Positions 52,157-60,156 of a stretch of DNA of 64,000 nt are shown here, piece by piece. The DNA comes from JAYZDF01 sp036337945 (GTDB lineage: Bacteria; Myxococcota; Kuafuiibacteriia; Kuafuiibacteriales; Kuafuiibacteriaceae). Within the stretch, counting starts at the first letter, position 1. Each line of letters begins with the position of its first letter. The notes beneath the pieces were generated by a model, which was not told where the DNA came from, ran no database searches, and saw only the letters and a list, made by a program, of their open reading frames with translations. The position numbers and the translations under genes were made by a program. The DNA lies in the NCBI GenBank assembly GCA_036337945.1, contig JAYZDF010000062.1, positions 1 to 64,000 on the forward strand. Direction: 5' to 3'.

Positions 52157-53266
52157 ATGGAATTTAGCATCCCAGTCCAAGAACTCGCAAAGGCTCTCCA
52201 ACGCGTTCAAGGAATCATCGAAAAGAAAACCACCATGCCAATTTTGGCAAACGTACTTCTTGAAGCATCGAAGGATGGTTTTTTAAGTGTAGCAGCTACC
52301 AATCTTGAGATTGGCCTCACTGGAAAATACGCCTGTGACGTTGCTCAAGAAGGTTCGATTACTCTTTCGGGTCGTTCACTGTTCGATATTGTCCGTGCGC
52401 TTCCTAAGAAAATCGCAACACTAAAAAAAGTGAATAATGATTGGGTAGAAATTAGTTGTGGGAAAGTAAACTATCGTGTGGTCGGGATGTCTGCAGAGGG
52501 ATATCCAACCTTACCAAGCTTTAGTGATGTTGAATATTTTTCACTGAGCAGTGATGCGTTCAAAGCGATGATTGATAAAACGCTCTACTCAGTTTGTACG
52601 GACGAAACACGATACAATCTAACCGGAATTTACTGTGAAGCCTTGGCGGATGGAGATGGCATTCGTATGGTCTCAACGGATGGTCATAGACTATCGATTG
52701 TCGAACAAAATACAAAAGATCAACCGCTTATAAAGAAAGGTATTATCATCCCTAGAAAAGGGATGATCGAATTAAGACGTCTTTTGGATGATGGTGAAAG
52801 TACCGGACAACTAGGCTTCAAAGACAATAGTGCTATCTTCGAAAAAGATGGACTCACACTCACTATGCAGCTCATTGAAGGCGAGTTTCCAGATTATAAG
52901 CAGGTTATTCCTCAATCTTGCACTAAGAAAGTTATCGTCAATCGTGAGCTCTTCCAGTCTGCTCTCAAGAGAACTTCACTACTTTCACCAGATAAAGCCC
53001 AAGGAGTTCGACTTGACCTCTCAAATGGCAATTTAGCGCTCTCTGCTCATAATCCCGACGTTGGTGAAGCAAAAGAAGATATCGAAATTTCTTATGATGG
53101 TGAAGAACTAAAAATTGGGTTCAACTACCGCTATATTTCTGATGTTTTACATGCACTCAACCACGAAGAAGTTGAATTACAACTCTCCGACTCTCTTTCT
53201 CCAGGTGTCATCATTGGCGCTGGTACTGAAGACTATCGCGCCATAATTATGCCGATGCGATTATAA
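52157..53266 (+). CDS. dnaN: DNA polymerase III sliding clamp (beta)
   Basis: 369 residues, the normal length. The three-domain clamp shows MEFSIPVQELAKALQRVQGI, TTMPILANVLLEAS, VSTDGHRLSIVEQ, PRKGMIELRRLLD, and the C-terminal ending ED-YRAIIMPMRL, which closes most beta clamps. The clamp holds polymerase III and other enzymes on DNA. recF follows 20 bases downstream. Confidence 0.98.
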   Translation: MEFSIPVQELAKALQRVQGIIEKKTTMPILANVLLEASKDGFLSVAATNLEIGLTGKYACDVAQEGSITLSGRSLFDIVRALPKKIATLKKVNNDWVEISCGKVNYRVVGMSAEGYPTLPSFSDVEYFSLSSDAFKAMIDKTLYSVCTDETRYNLTGIYCEALADGDGIRMVSTDGHRLSIVEQNTKDQPLIKKGIIIPRKGMIELRRLLDDGESTGQLGFKDNSAIFEKDGLTLTMQLIEGEFPDYKQVIPQSCTKKVIVNRELFQSALKRTSLLSPDKAQGVRLDLSNGNLALSAHNPDVGEAKEDIEISYDGEELKIGFNYRYISDVLHALNHEEVELQLSDSLSPGVIIGAGTEDYRAIIMPMRL

Positions 53267-53286
53267 TCTTTTTCTAAGTAATCACG

Positions 53287-54408
53287 ATGCGCATCTTGTC
53301 CGCGCAGATCTCTAATTTTCGAAATATAGAATCTGCAAAGCTAGAATTTTCCCCCGGCGTCAACGCTTTGATAGGCCCCAATGGTCAAGGGAAGACCAAC
53401 GCTTTGGAGGCGCTTTATTGCATTGCTGCCTTGAGACCATTGAGAAATGTAACTCGTGCCAATCTTGTCCAGACCGGACACAAGGTCGCAAATATAAAGG
53501 TAGACGTCTCCGTCAAAGCCACAGGCCTAGAGCATGAATTGCAGCAAACTCTTACCTCAAGTAGTCGTAAACTTAGAAAAGACGGAAAGACGACCGATGC
53601 AAATAATATCCTAGGCACGCTCACCGCTGTTGCCTTCACGCCTGATGACCTTGAAATATCGAAAGGCAGTCCGGACTTACGAAGAAAATTTATAGACCGT
53701 GCTATCCTCAACACTCGGCCGGCCTATCTCGAGACCGCGCTCACCTATAGTCGAGCAGTTAAATCGCGAAACAAACTCTTATCAGACGATGGTGACGAGA
53801 TACTCTTGGATGCCTATGATGAAACCGTGGCTAAAGCTGGCGCTGAAATCGTTCATGCCCGGAAAAATTACTGTTTAGAATTCACTCCCGACGTTGTCAG
53901 ATTTTTTGAGGAAATCGCCCGACCTTGCCCAGAAATAACAATTAATTATTCTTCAACGATTGACGAGATCATCGAACTTGAGTCCCTTGATAAAACGACC
54001 GAAAATTTCATTGAGCTTTTGTATAATCGTCGTCAAAAAGACCGGTGGCGAAAATCAACCACGCGCGGTCCGCATCTAGACGACCTAAAGATTCAATTCG
54101 ATGGTGTTGCTGCCAAAACTCGTGCCTCTCAGGGCCAACACCGAGCGTTGGTTTTGGCGATAAAGCTCGCTGAAATTGTTCATCTAGAGAGGAGTCTTGA
54201 GGAGCCACCTGTTTTATTACTCGATGATATTTCCTCGGAGCTTGATGCTATTCGCTCTGAACAGCTTTTTGCCCAATTGAGTGATATAGATGCTCAAGTG
54301 ATCTTGACGACCACCCACGAATCCCAAATTCCAAAGTCGCTCCGTGATTCACTCGAGCCCACAAGAATTTATGATGTTCATTCTGGGAAGTTGTCTCCTC
54401 GAGCTTGA
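53287..54408 (+). CDS. recF: DNA replication and repair protein RecF
   Basis: 373 residues. The SMC-like ATPase has Walker A IGPNGQGKTNALEAL, a RecF region RRKFIDRAI, the signature ASQGQHRALVLAIKLAE and Walker B PVLLLDDISSELD. RecF helps load RecA at gaps with RecO and RecR. The usual dnaA-dnaN-recF order is kept, but gyrB does not follow; instead a KOW-motif gene starts 32 bases later. Confidence 0.97.
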   Translation: MRILSAQISNFRNIESAKLEFSPGVNALIGPNGQGKTNALEALYCIAALRPLRNVTRANLVQTGHKVANIKVDVSVKATGLEHELQQTLTSSSRKLRKDGKTTDANNILGTLTAVAFTPDDLEISKGSPDLRRKFIDRAILNTRPAYLETALTYSRAVKSRNKLLSDDGDEILLDAYDETVAKAGAEIVHARKNYCLEFTPDVVRFFEEIARPCPEITINYSSTIDEIIELESLDKTTENFIELLYNRRQKDRWRKSTTRGPHLDDLKIQFDGVAAKTRASQGQHRALVLAIKLAEIVHLERSLEEPPVLLLDDISSELDAIRSEQLFAQLSDIDAQVILTTTHESQIPKSLRDSLEPTRIYDVHSGKLSPRA

Positions 54409-54440
54409 CCATCCAAAGTGAGCATTGTTAGCGAGTCATT

Positions 54441-55415
54441 ATGGCGATCGATCGCGATAAAATTAGTGCCTTTGCTAGTCAAAAAGGTTTTTTTGGTTTT
54501 GAAGCTTCTGACTTTGACGCGTACGAGCCAAAAAAATGGTCATCAAACGCGTATACCTTGGCTCGTCGGACGGCGAAGGATAAGGTTCTTTCTGTAGCCG
54601 CGACAGTTCTGTCTGAACTTGCAAGTCATCTTGAAGGGCTCGAACTTTTCGGATCGGATGAAGCCCCAACTATTTCTAATGGACGAAAGGTTGAAGCTCA
54701 GTGGGCGTTCTTTATTCGTACATCAAACGATCGCAATATTTTGAAACCTAGATTGCAAAAAACTGATTTAGGAGCGGCTTCTCTTTTTGATATTGCATTA
54801 CAAAACCAACACATCTCTGTAAGTATCAAACTCGATCATGGTGGTGTTACCATCGGAGTAGATATACCTTCTAAAGCCACCGTCGATCGCGAGAACTTTC
54901 AGCTCGCACTCGAAGATGAATCTTTTCAAGAAGCTTTTTTGGCTTCTCTTCAACTTTTACCTGGGGGCTCAACCATAGGCTTTGAAGAAGACAGAATAGA
55001 CTGTTTATCCCTGGATACAAGCCATTTGGCCAAATTTGGTGAAATGCTCAATACGAGCGAAACGCCATTTTCAATTCAAAATCATATAAACGTTGATGAG
55101 GCGATAGAAGTTAAAGAAGCTCTCTCCTTCAGTATCGCTGACGCTGTCGAAAAGCTTATTCCTTTGTATCGACAAATGGCTTGGTCGCCAGAACACGATC
55201 GTATTCAACTTCAAAAACAGATCAAAAAAGTTGAGAAGACAAAAGAGAAAGAACACGTTGCTTCTTTTCAGGTAGGTGAACGAGTAACAATTATGTCTGG
55301 ATTGTTCGCTGGCCGGGTTGGATATCTTCACGAGATTAACGATTCAGGAAAAGCAAAAGTGATGGTCGGACCCATTGCTGTAAACGTTGATGCCAAAGAT
55401 CTCAAAGGCAATTGA
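54441..55415 (+). CDS. Unknown protein with C-terminal KOW motif
   Basis: 324 residues. The first 265 residues form an alpha/beta region of no recognised family, with a beta-rich centre (ISVSIKLDHGGVTIGVDIPS) and a Lys/Glu helix (QKQIKKVEKTKEKEH). The C-terminus (about 275-320) is a KOW-type motif (VGERVTIMSGLFAGRVGYLH, then GKAKVMVGPIAVNV), a small nucleic-acid- or ribosome-binding beta fold known from NusG and some ribosomal proteins. It occupies the gyrB position after recF. Co-transcription with recF is likely, so a role in replication, repair or transcription coupling can be suspected. Confidence 0.75.
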   Translation: MAIDRDKISAFASQKGFFGFEASDFDAYEPKKWSSNAYTLARRTAKDKVLSVAATVLSELASHLEGLELFGSDEAPTISNGRKVEAQWAFFIRTSNDRNILKPRLQKTDLGAASLFDIALQNQHISVSIKLDHGGVTIGVDIPSKATVDRENFQLALEDESFQEAFLASLQLLPGGSTIGFEEDRIDCLSLDTSHLAKFGEMLNTSETPFSIQNHINVDEAIEVKEALSFSIADAVEKLIPLYRQMAWSPEHDRIQLQKQIKKVEKTKEKEHVASFQVGERVTIMSGLFAGRVGYLHEINDSGKAKVMVGPIAVNVDAKDLKGN

Positions 55416-55433
55416 TGCTCTCGGTAGTGTAAT

Positions 55434-55679
55434 ATGAGCGACAAAACTTCTTTCTCTAGCAGGTTTCAAACCTTACTGACTCAGTCGGCTTTATCCGCCT
55501 CCGTCGGTGCGGCTTTAGGATTTCTTTATGTCCAATTTAATCTCCCGCCAGAATTGATTGCGACGAAGAAGCTTATTACCGGGGGTTACGCACTCGCCGG
55601 GGCTGCTGCAGGGGTAGTAACCCTTAGGTTGGCATTGATTGGCCGTGAAATCCTGAACGATTATCGTCAAGGTTCCTAA
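55434..55679 (+). CDS. Small membrane protein
   Basis: 81 residues with two probable helices (ALSASVGAALGFLYVQF and ALAGAAAGVVTLRLALIG) joined by a short loop with KKLITGG. The N-terminus is polar. No family was recognised. Starts 18 bases after the KOW gene and is probably in the same transcript. Confidence 0.65.
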   Translation: MSDKTSFSSRFQTLLTQSALSASVGAALGFLYVQFNLPPELIATKKLITGGYALAGAAAGVVTLRLALIGREILNDYRQGS

Positions 55680-55737
55680 TTGTTATCTTACATGGACAGT
55701 TTTTTGACTACAGTGTCATACATGTCACACTAGGAGC

Positions 55738-56169
55738 ATGAGCAAAGAGCAAAGTGGAGATCAATTTTCTCCAGAAAGCCTAAATCATAGTTCAATTCCA
55801 CCGACCAAAGATAGCCGAAACGAAAGACGTTCGGAGCGAAGAATTAATCTTGATTTTGAGACCGCGGTGCCTGTGCTTGTTCGAAATGACGAGCAGATGT
55901 ACTGGGGTCTCGCCCGCAATATATCTGAACACGGGATGCTTATTCAGATGCAAAATCCACCGCCGATGGGTACGCAGGTCGACGTCACTTTGACTGGAAT
56001 TAGAGGGATAGGTCACGACGATGACGCTTTTGAACTTACGGGCGAAGTTCGTCACCATCTCGCGTGGAATTACCACGCTAAGGGTGTCAAAAAAGCTGTC
56101 ACCGCCGTGGGTGTCCGATTTTGTCGTCGGATGAATCCATTCAACCCTGAACGGGGATGGATTCACTAG
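55738..56169 (+). CDS. PilZ-domain protein
   Basis: 143 residues. The cyclic-di-GMP-binding motifs are present: RRSERR (RXXXR type) near residues 30-35 and ARNISEHGMLIQ (NXSXXG type) near 60-71, followed by beta strands of the PilZ barrel. A flexible N-terminus of about 25 residues precedes them. PilZ proteins respond to cyclic-di-GMP and affect motility, polysaccharide or gene control; the output is not encoded here. Upstream, AGTGT/ACACT arms lie in a 58-base gap that may hold its own promoter. Confidence 0.88.
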   Translation: MSKEQSGDQFSPESLNHSSIPPTKDSRNERRSERRINLDFETAVPVLVRNDEQMYWGLARNISEHGMLIQMQNPPPMGTQVDVTLTGIRGIGHDDDAFELTGEVRHHLAWNYHAKGVKKAVTAVGVRFCRRMNPFNPERGWIH

Positions 56170-56184
56170 TTCAGTGTTCGCGTT

Positions 56185-56664
56185 TTAGACTCGAATTGCC
56201 GCAGCGAATCGATTTGGGTCAGCTTTGAATGCTGCCAGTTCTATGCCCGGCCGAGCCTGAATATGCGCACTCATTAGAGCTGTTTTAATCTGCTGATTGA
56301 AATCCTGAGGGATACCAATCGCGCGTATTGGTTTTTGCGTAACCTGCGACGAACCGATGAGCGCTTGTGTCTGAGGATTCAAGCGCATGGAACCATTTCT
56401 AAAGGTATTTACGCCTTGAATATTGGCGATATGACTCTCGCCTCCAAGCTGCACCGGGAATGGAAAATCTCGCGAAGAATATCCGCGTTGTCCATTTTCG
56501 TTACTTTGCCCACGGGAACCGTGGACGATTTGATCGTGATTGAGACCTGCGACTTTCACCTGACTACCATGCCCCGCGTGAATGGCAGAGACTTCTTGCT
56601 CTGCCGGCGACGGCTTGGCTGGTTGAATCGGTCGAAAGGCAGGAATTTTATTCGCTGTGCCCAT
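56185..56664 (-). CDS. Hypothetical Gln/Ser-rich protein
   Basis: 159 residues, no signal peptide, no membrane helix. Low in charge, rich in Gln, Ser, Pro and Ala, with motifs like SRGQSNENGQRGYSSRDFPF, probably disordered in the first two-thirds. The C-terminal third may fold (QQIKTALMSAHIQARPGIEL). No family was recognised. Divergent from infA and convergent with the PilZ gene, whose stop is 15 bases away. Confidence 0.55.
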   Translation of the reverse strand: MGTANKIPAFRPIQPAKPSPAEQEVSAIHAGHGSQVKVAGLNHDQIVHGSRGQSNENGQRGYSSRDFPFPVQLGGESHIANIQGVNTFRNGSMRLNPQTQALIGSSQVTQKPIRAIGIPQDFNQQIKTALMSAHIQARPGIELAAFKADPNRFAAAIRV

Positions 56665-56734
56665 GACCGTGTATGAAGCACAAGCTATGCCAACTCAGAT
56701 CTCAGCGTATAACTCTACGACAACCACCGATCAG

Positions 56735-56817
56735 TGTGCACTCTTGCACCGAAACCGTTGCAATAAACCCGAAAATTGATTCGGGAAAGCACTAGTATTG
56801 TGCACTCGTTTCACCGA
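56735..56817. repeat. Direct repeats upstream of infA
   Basis: TGTGCACTC-N3-CACCGA (56735-56752) and TGTGCACTC-N4-CACCGA (56799-56817) are two direct copies 64 bases apart. A hairpin CCCGAA/TTCGGG (56768-56785) lies between them. They sit in the 269-base gap between infA and the divergent hypothetical gene and could be paired operator sites. Confidence 0.4.
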
Positions 56818-56933
56818 TGAACCATGTGACATTCCACAGAACGTCTTGACACGAGAAGACGTGCGTCTCAACCTGCCCAAAGTGCAGTCCGATAAAGACC
56901 GCAACAACTAAGAAGGAATAAAAAGGACACTTT

Positions 56934-57152
56934 ATGCCAAAAGACGATCAAATAGAATGCGAAGGCACCATTAAGGAAGTTTTGCCAAACGGGATGTTTC
57001 GAGTGGAAATAGCGCCTGGTCAAAATGTACTCGCTTATGTTTCCGGAAAAATGCGAAAATTTTTCATCCGCATTGTTCTTGGAGACAAAGTAACTGTTGC
57101 CTTGTCTCCCTATGATCTGACTAAAGGCCGCATCGTTTATCGCGCGCGATAA
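56934..57152 (+). CDS. infA: Translation initiation factor IF-1
   Basis: 72 residues, the exact IF-1 length. The OB-fold sequence shows [50 protein letters not shown] and the basic end RAR. IF-1 occupies the ribosomal A site during initiation. AAGGAC lies 9 bases before ATG. A TPR lipoprotein gene starts 4 bases after the stop. Confidence 0.97.
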   Translation: MPKDDQIECEGTIKEVLPNGMFRVEIAPGQNVLAYVSGKMRKFFIRIVLGDKVTVALSPYDLTKGRIVYRAR

Positions 57153-57156
57153 CCTT

Positions 57157-58344
57157 ATGTTCCTGCGCCAACCTGTGGCGCTCAAAAATAGCGCAACTAA
57201 ACTTGCAGCAATTTTTTTCGGACTCGTTAGCGTACATCTATCCTGCGCACACGGCACTTCAGCTGTTACCTCTGAGATATCAAAAAAAGCCCAAACTCGA
57301 ACCAAATCGACTTCGCCGGTAGTCCTTTTATCCAAAGAGTTACCGAATTCGAGTAAAACTGAACTTATCCCTGACGTAATAAAGAAAGCCCAAACTGCTG
57401 AAGAGTGTTTTGCGCTCGGTCTCCAATTTGAGCGAAACCGAAACTACCGTTCGGCTACTCACGCTTATCGTTCCTCCCTAAATTTCGAACAAGATTTTCA
57501 TCGCGCCCGAATAAATCTTGGACTTGTACTCGTCAGGCTTCAGTCTGCAGAGGAGGCCAAAAAACAGTGTCAGCGTGTAATTGATGCTGTTCCCGATTCC
57601 GCTCTCGCTTGGTATTGTTTGGGACTCAGCCACTTTCATAAAAAAGAGTTTTCTGCAGCTCAAAAATCGTTTTCTCATTCTCTTGAACTTAGGACTCCCG
57701 CACCTGTTGTAAGGTTGCAGTTGGCTCGGTCTCATCTTGAACTTGGCCAAATTCAAAAAGGAATACAAGAGCTCTCGCTAACCTCAAGCGCGGCAAGAAA
57801 TCGCCCCGAAATATTACTTCATATCGCAAAAGAATTTGAAGGTCTCAGCCGGATAGAGGACGCAGAAGCAACTTATCTTCTTACTCTCAAGCAATCCCCG
57901 AAAAATTATTTAGCCGCAATTAAACTCGCAAAACTATATAAAAAGTCGTCAAGTCCTCAGCGGGCTGAACCTTATTTTAAAAGAGCCATTGAGGTGCGAC
58001 CAACTAGTGTTTCAGCCATTCTTGCTTACTTAGATTGGAGATTACGAAGCGCAATGGACCTAAAACCGGCCTTATTGCAAATCGACAAGATCACTAAGAT
58101 CGACTTAAGGTACAAAGTAAAAGTAGCCTATTACTTTTGGGTCGATGGTCAGCACGACAAGGCGCTCACATTTGTCCGCTCAGCACTTGCTCAAAAACCG
58201 AGCACCGGCCAGCAGATTGCTCTTGAAAATCTTAGACAAAGAATAATCCGTAAGGATGATCCGAAACTTTCAATTCCCTATTACTCACCTAAGCCCGTAA
58301 CGCCCAAAAAGCGTTTGCCAAAGTCCCAAATTCCTGAAGAGTGA
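57157..58344 (+). CDS. TPR-repeat lipoprotein
   Basis: 395 residues. The signal peptide with lipobox VHLSC ends near residue 29. A Ser/Thr/Lys linker follows, then from about residue 80 at least seven tetratricopeptide repeats (FALGLQFERNRNYRSATHAY, ARINLGLVLVRLQSAEEAKK, ALAWYCLGLSHFHKKEFSAA). The C-terminus is basic and Pro-rich (SPKPVTPKKRLPKSQIPEE). Likely held at a membrane as a scaffold for protein complexes; the target is unknown. The last 56 bases overlap the convergent rsmA gene. Confidence 0.85.
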   Translation: MFLRQPVALKNSATKLAAIFFGLVSVHLSCAHGTSAVTSEISKKAQTRTKSTSPVVLLSKELPNSSKTELIPDVIKKAQTAEECFALGLQFERNRNYRSATHAYRSSLNFEQDFHRARINLGLVLVRLQSAEEAKKQCQRVIDAVPDSALAWYCLGLSHFHKKEFSAAQKSFSHSLELRTPAPVVRLQLARSHLELGQIQKGIQELSLTSSAARNRPEILLHIAKEFEGLSRIEDAEATYLLTLKQSPKNYLAAIKLAKLYKKSSSPQRAEPYFKRAIEVRPTSVSAILAYLDWRLRSAMDLKPALLQIDKITKIDLRYKVKVAYYFWVDGQHDKALTFVRSALAQKPSTGQQIALENLRQRIIRKDDPKLSIPYYSPKPVTPKKRLPKSQIPEE

Positions 58345-59131
58345 GCGTCTCGGCTCGCCGGCTAAGTTCTATTGGGCACGTATCCGCGACTCGTTGAACT
58401 TGTTCTTTGTCAAAGGATGAAAGTAACGAATTTCTGAGCGTTTTTCTTCGCTGAGAAAAGGCTGCGCGAACGACCTTTTCAAAAAAGGGTTGATCTTCTA
58501 CCGCAATCGGAAGGCTTTTGTTCCAATCAATATGAATGACGGAAGACCAAACTTTAGGTTTTGGCCAAAAGCAATCCGGAGGAACGTCGATAACTCGATC
58601 TATCTCAGCATGCAGTTGAAAGAGAACGGTGAGCGACCCATACGTTTTCTGTTTTGGCTTCGCAAGTAGACGGTCAGCCACCTCTTTTTGAATCATCACT
58701 GTTGTTCGGCCCAAAAAGTTTTTCTGCCGAAGAAAATTAAGAAGTAGAGGCGTTGTCACGCTGTAGGGAAGATTGCCAACCAATGCAAAGGGTCCTTGAC
58801 CAATTCCGGCAAAAGAAAACTCTGTGGCATCCGCATGAATAATTTTCACCTTCTCAGCAAACTCTTTCTCGAGAATATTAACCAGGCCTCTATCAATTTC
58901 GACAGCAACTATTTTTCGTTCGGAGGATGGGCCAGCGCTACTGAGTAGAGTTGCAGTGAGAGGGCCTAGACCAGGACCAATCTCAATAATTTGTTCTTCT
59001 CCACCAGCCAACGCAAACGACGCTATTTTCTGGATGACATTTTCATCGATCAAGAAACATTGCCCGAGTTGCTTCTGAGTCCGTAGCTCATGCTTTTCCA
59101 TAAGCTCTTTCAGTCGACTCTTGATTGACAT
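58289..59131 (-). CDS. rsmA: 16S rRNA dimethyladenosine transferase RsmA
   Basis: 280 residues from ATG 59131, which overlaps the tsaD stop as TAATG; a frame to 59161 exists but adds only ten unconserved residues. SAM motif I is EIGPGLGPLTATLL, the acidic motif is VEIDRGLVNILEKEF, and the catalytic motif is NLPYSVTTPLLLNFL. RsmA (KsgA) dimethylates two adjacent adenines near the 3' end of 16S rRNA in 30S assembly. Follows tsaD directly and is translationally coupled to it. Confidence 0.97.
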   Translation of the reverse strand: MSIKSRLKELMEKHELRTQKQLGQCFLIDENVIQKIASFALAGGEEQIIEIGPGLGPLTATLLSSAGPSSERKIVAVEIDRGLVNILEKEFAEKVKIIHADATEFSFAGIGQGPFALVGNLPYSVTTPLLLNFLRQKNFLGRTTVMIQKEVADRLLAKPKQKTYGSLTVLFQLHAEIDRVIDVPPDCFWPKPKVWSSVIHIDWNKSLPIAVEDQPFFEKVVRAAFSQRRKTLRNSLLSSFDKEQVQRVADTCPIELSRRAETLTLQEFGTLANAFWALRA

Positions 59132-60156
59132 TAGTCGGCGACCTTCTGAGCCAGTGGCCAATGAGAACGACAGCTCAAGGTCAAATCGACAAAATCACCC
59201 TGCTTGAATCGCTGAAAACCAGCCCGCGCAATCATCGCTGCATTATCCGTGCAGTTTTTCTTTGAAGGAAGATAAAGATTATACTTCTCTCTTCGCGCTC
59301 TTTCCATCGCACGCTCGCGGAGTCGTGAATTGGCTGCTACGCCACCTACGAAGGCAAGTTCTTTAGTGTTCATTTTTACGCAGGCTCGGAAGGCCTTCCT
59401 GACCAAGTTTTCAACAATGGCGTTTTGAAAAGAAGCACAAAAGTCGCGGATTCCTTGTTCGTCTAGCTCGGATTCGTGTTCTTTGAGCACTCGAGCCGCT
59501 GCCGTCTTTAGTCCTGAAAATGAAAATTCTAAGTTATCTTTGCCAGGCATTGCCTGCGGAAAACTAAAGCGCTTCCGATCTCCTGAAGCAGAGAGCTGAT
59601 CAATCTTTACGCCGCCTGGATATCCAAGGCCCAGAAGCTTTGCTGTTTTATCGAAAGCTTCGCCGGCCGCGTCATCTCGAGTAGCACCAAGTAATGTGTA
59701 TTTCTCGCCTAAGGCGGGCACGTGAACCAAGCTTGTGTGACCGCCCGAAACAATGAGACTCACAAATGGTCCTTGAGGCGTTTTCTCTTCTAAAAAGGTA
59801 GCAGCGATGTGTCCTTCCAAATGGTGAATACCAATGAGCGGCTTTTTCGATGCGAGCGCTAATCCTTTTGCTGCTTCAACTCCGCACAAGAGTGAACCGA
59901 CCAAACCTGGTCCTGCGGTAACTGCTATAGCATCAATTTCAGAAAGTTCAGTACTTGCGGATTCGAGAGCATGTTTTATGACTTGAGAAACAATACGAAC
60001 ATGATCTCGCGATGCGAGCTCAGGAACTACACCTCCGTATTTTGAATGCAGATCAGCCTGTGAATGAACGATATTCGATCGCAGGGTCTTCCCATCATGG
60101 TCGAGAACCGCTGCAGCCATTTCATCGCAAGACGATTCGATTCCGAGGATGAGCAC
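59131..60156 (-). CDS. tsaD: tRNA N6-threonylcarbamoyladenosine transferase TsaD
   Basis: 341 residues, normal length. The Kae1-type ATPase fold shows GIESSCDEMAAAV, YGGVVPELASRDH, the metal-binding HHLEGH, SGGHTSLV, and the late GGVAANSRLRE. TsaD transfers the threonylcarbamoyl group to A37 of ANN-decoding tRNAs with TsaB and TsaE. Its stop abuts the rsmA start, and its ATG directly follows the stop of the regulator gene upstream, so the three form one transcript. Confidence 0.97.
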   Translation of the reverse strand: MLILGIESSCDEMAAAVLDHDGKTLRSNIVHSQADLHSKYGGVVPELASRDHVRIVSQVIKHALESASTELSEIDAIAVTAGPGLVGSLLCGVEAAKGLALASKKPLIGIHHLEGHIAATFLEEKTPQGPFVSLIVSGGHTSLVHVPALGEKYTLLGATRDDAAGEAFDKTAKLLGLGYPGGVKIDQLSASGDRKRFSFPQAMPGKDNLEFSFSGLKTAAARVLKEHESELDEQGIRDFCASFQNAIVENLVRKAFRACVKMNTKELAFVGGVAANSRLRERAMERARREKYNLYLPSKKNCTDNAAMIARAGFQRFKQGDFVDLTLSCRSHWPLAQKVAD

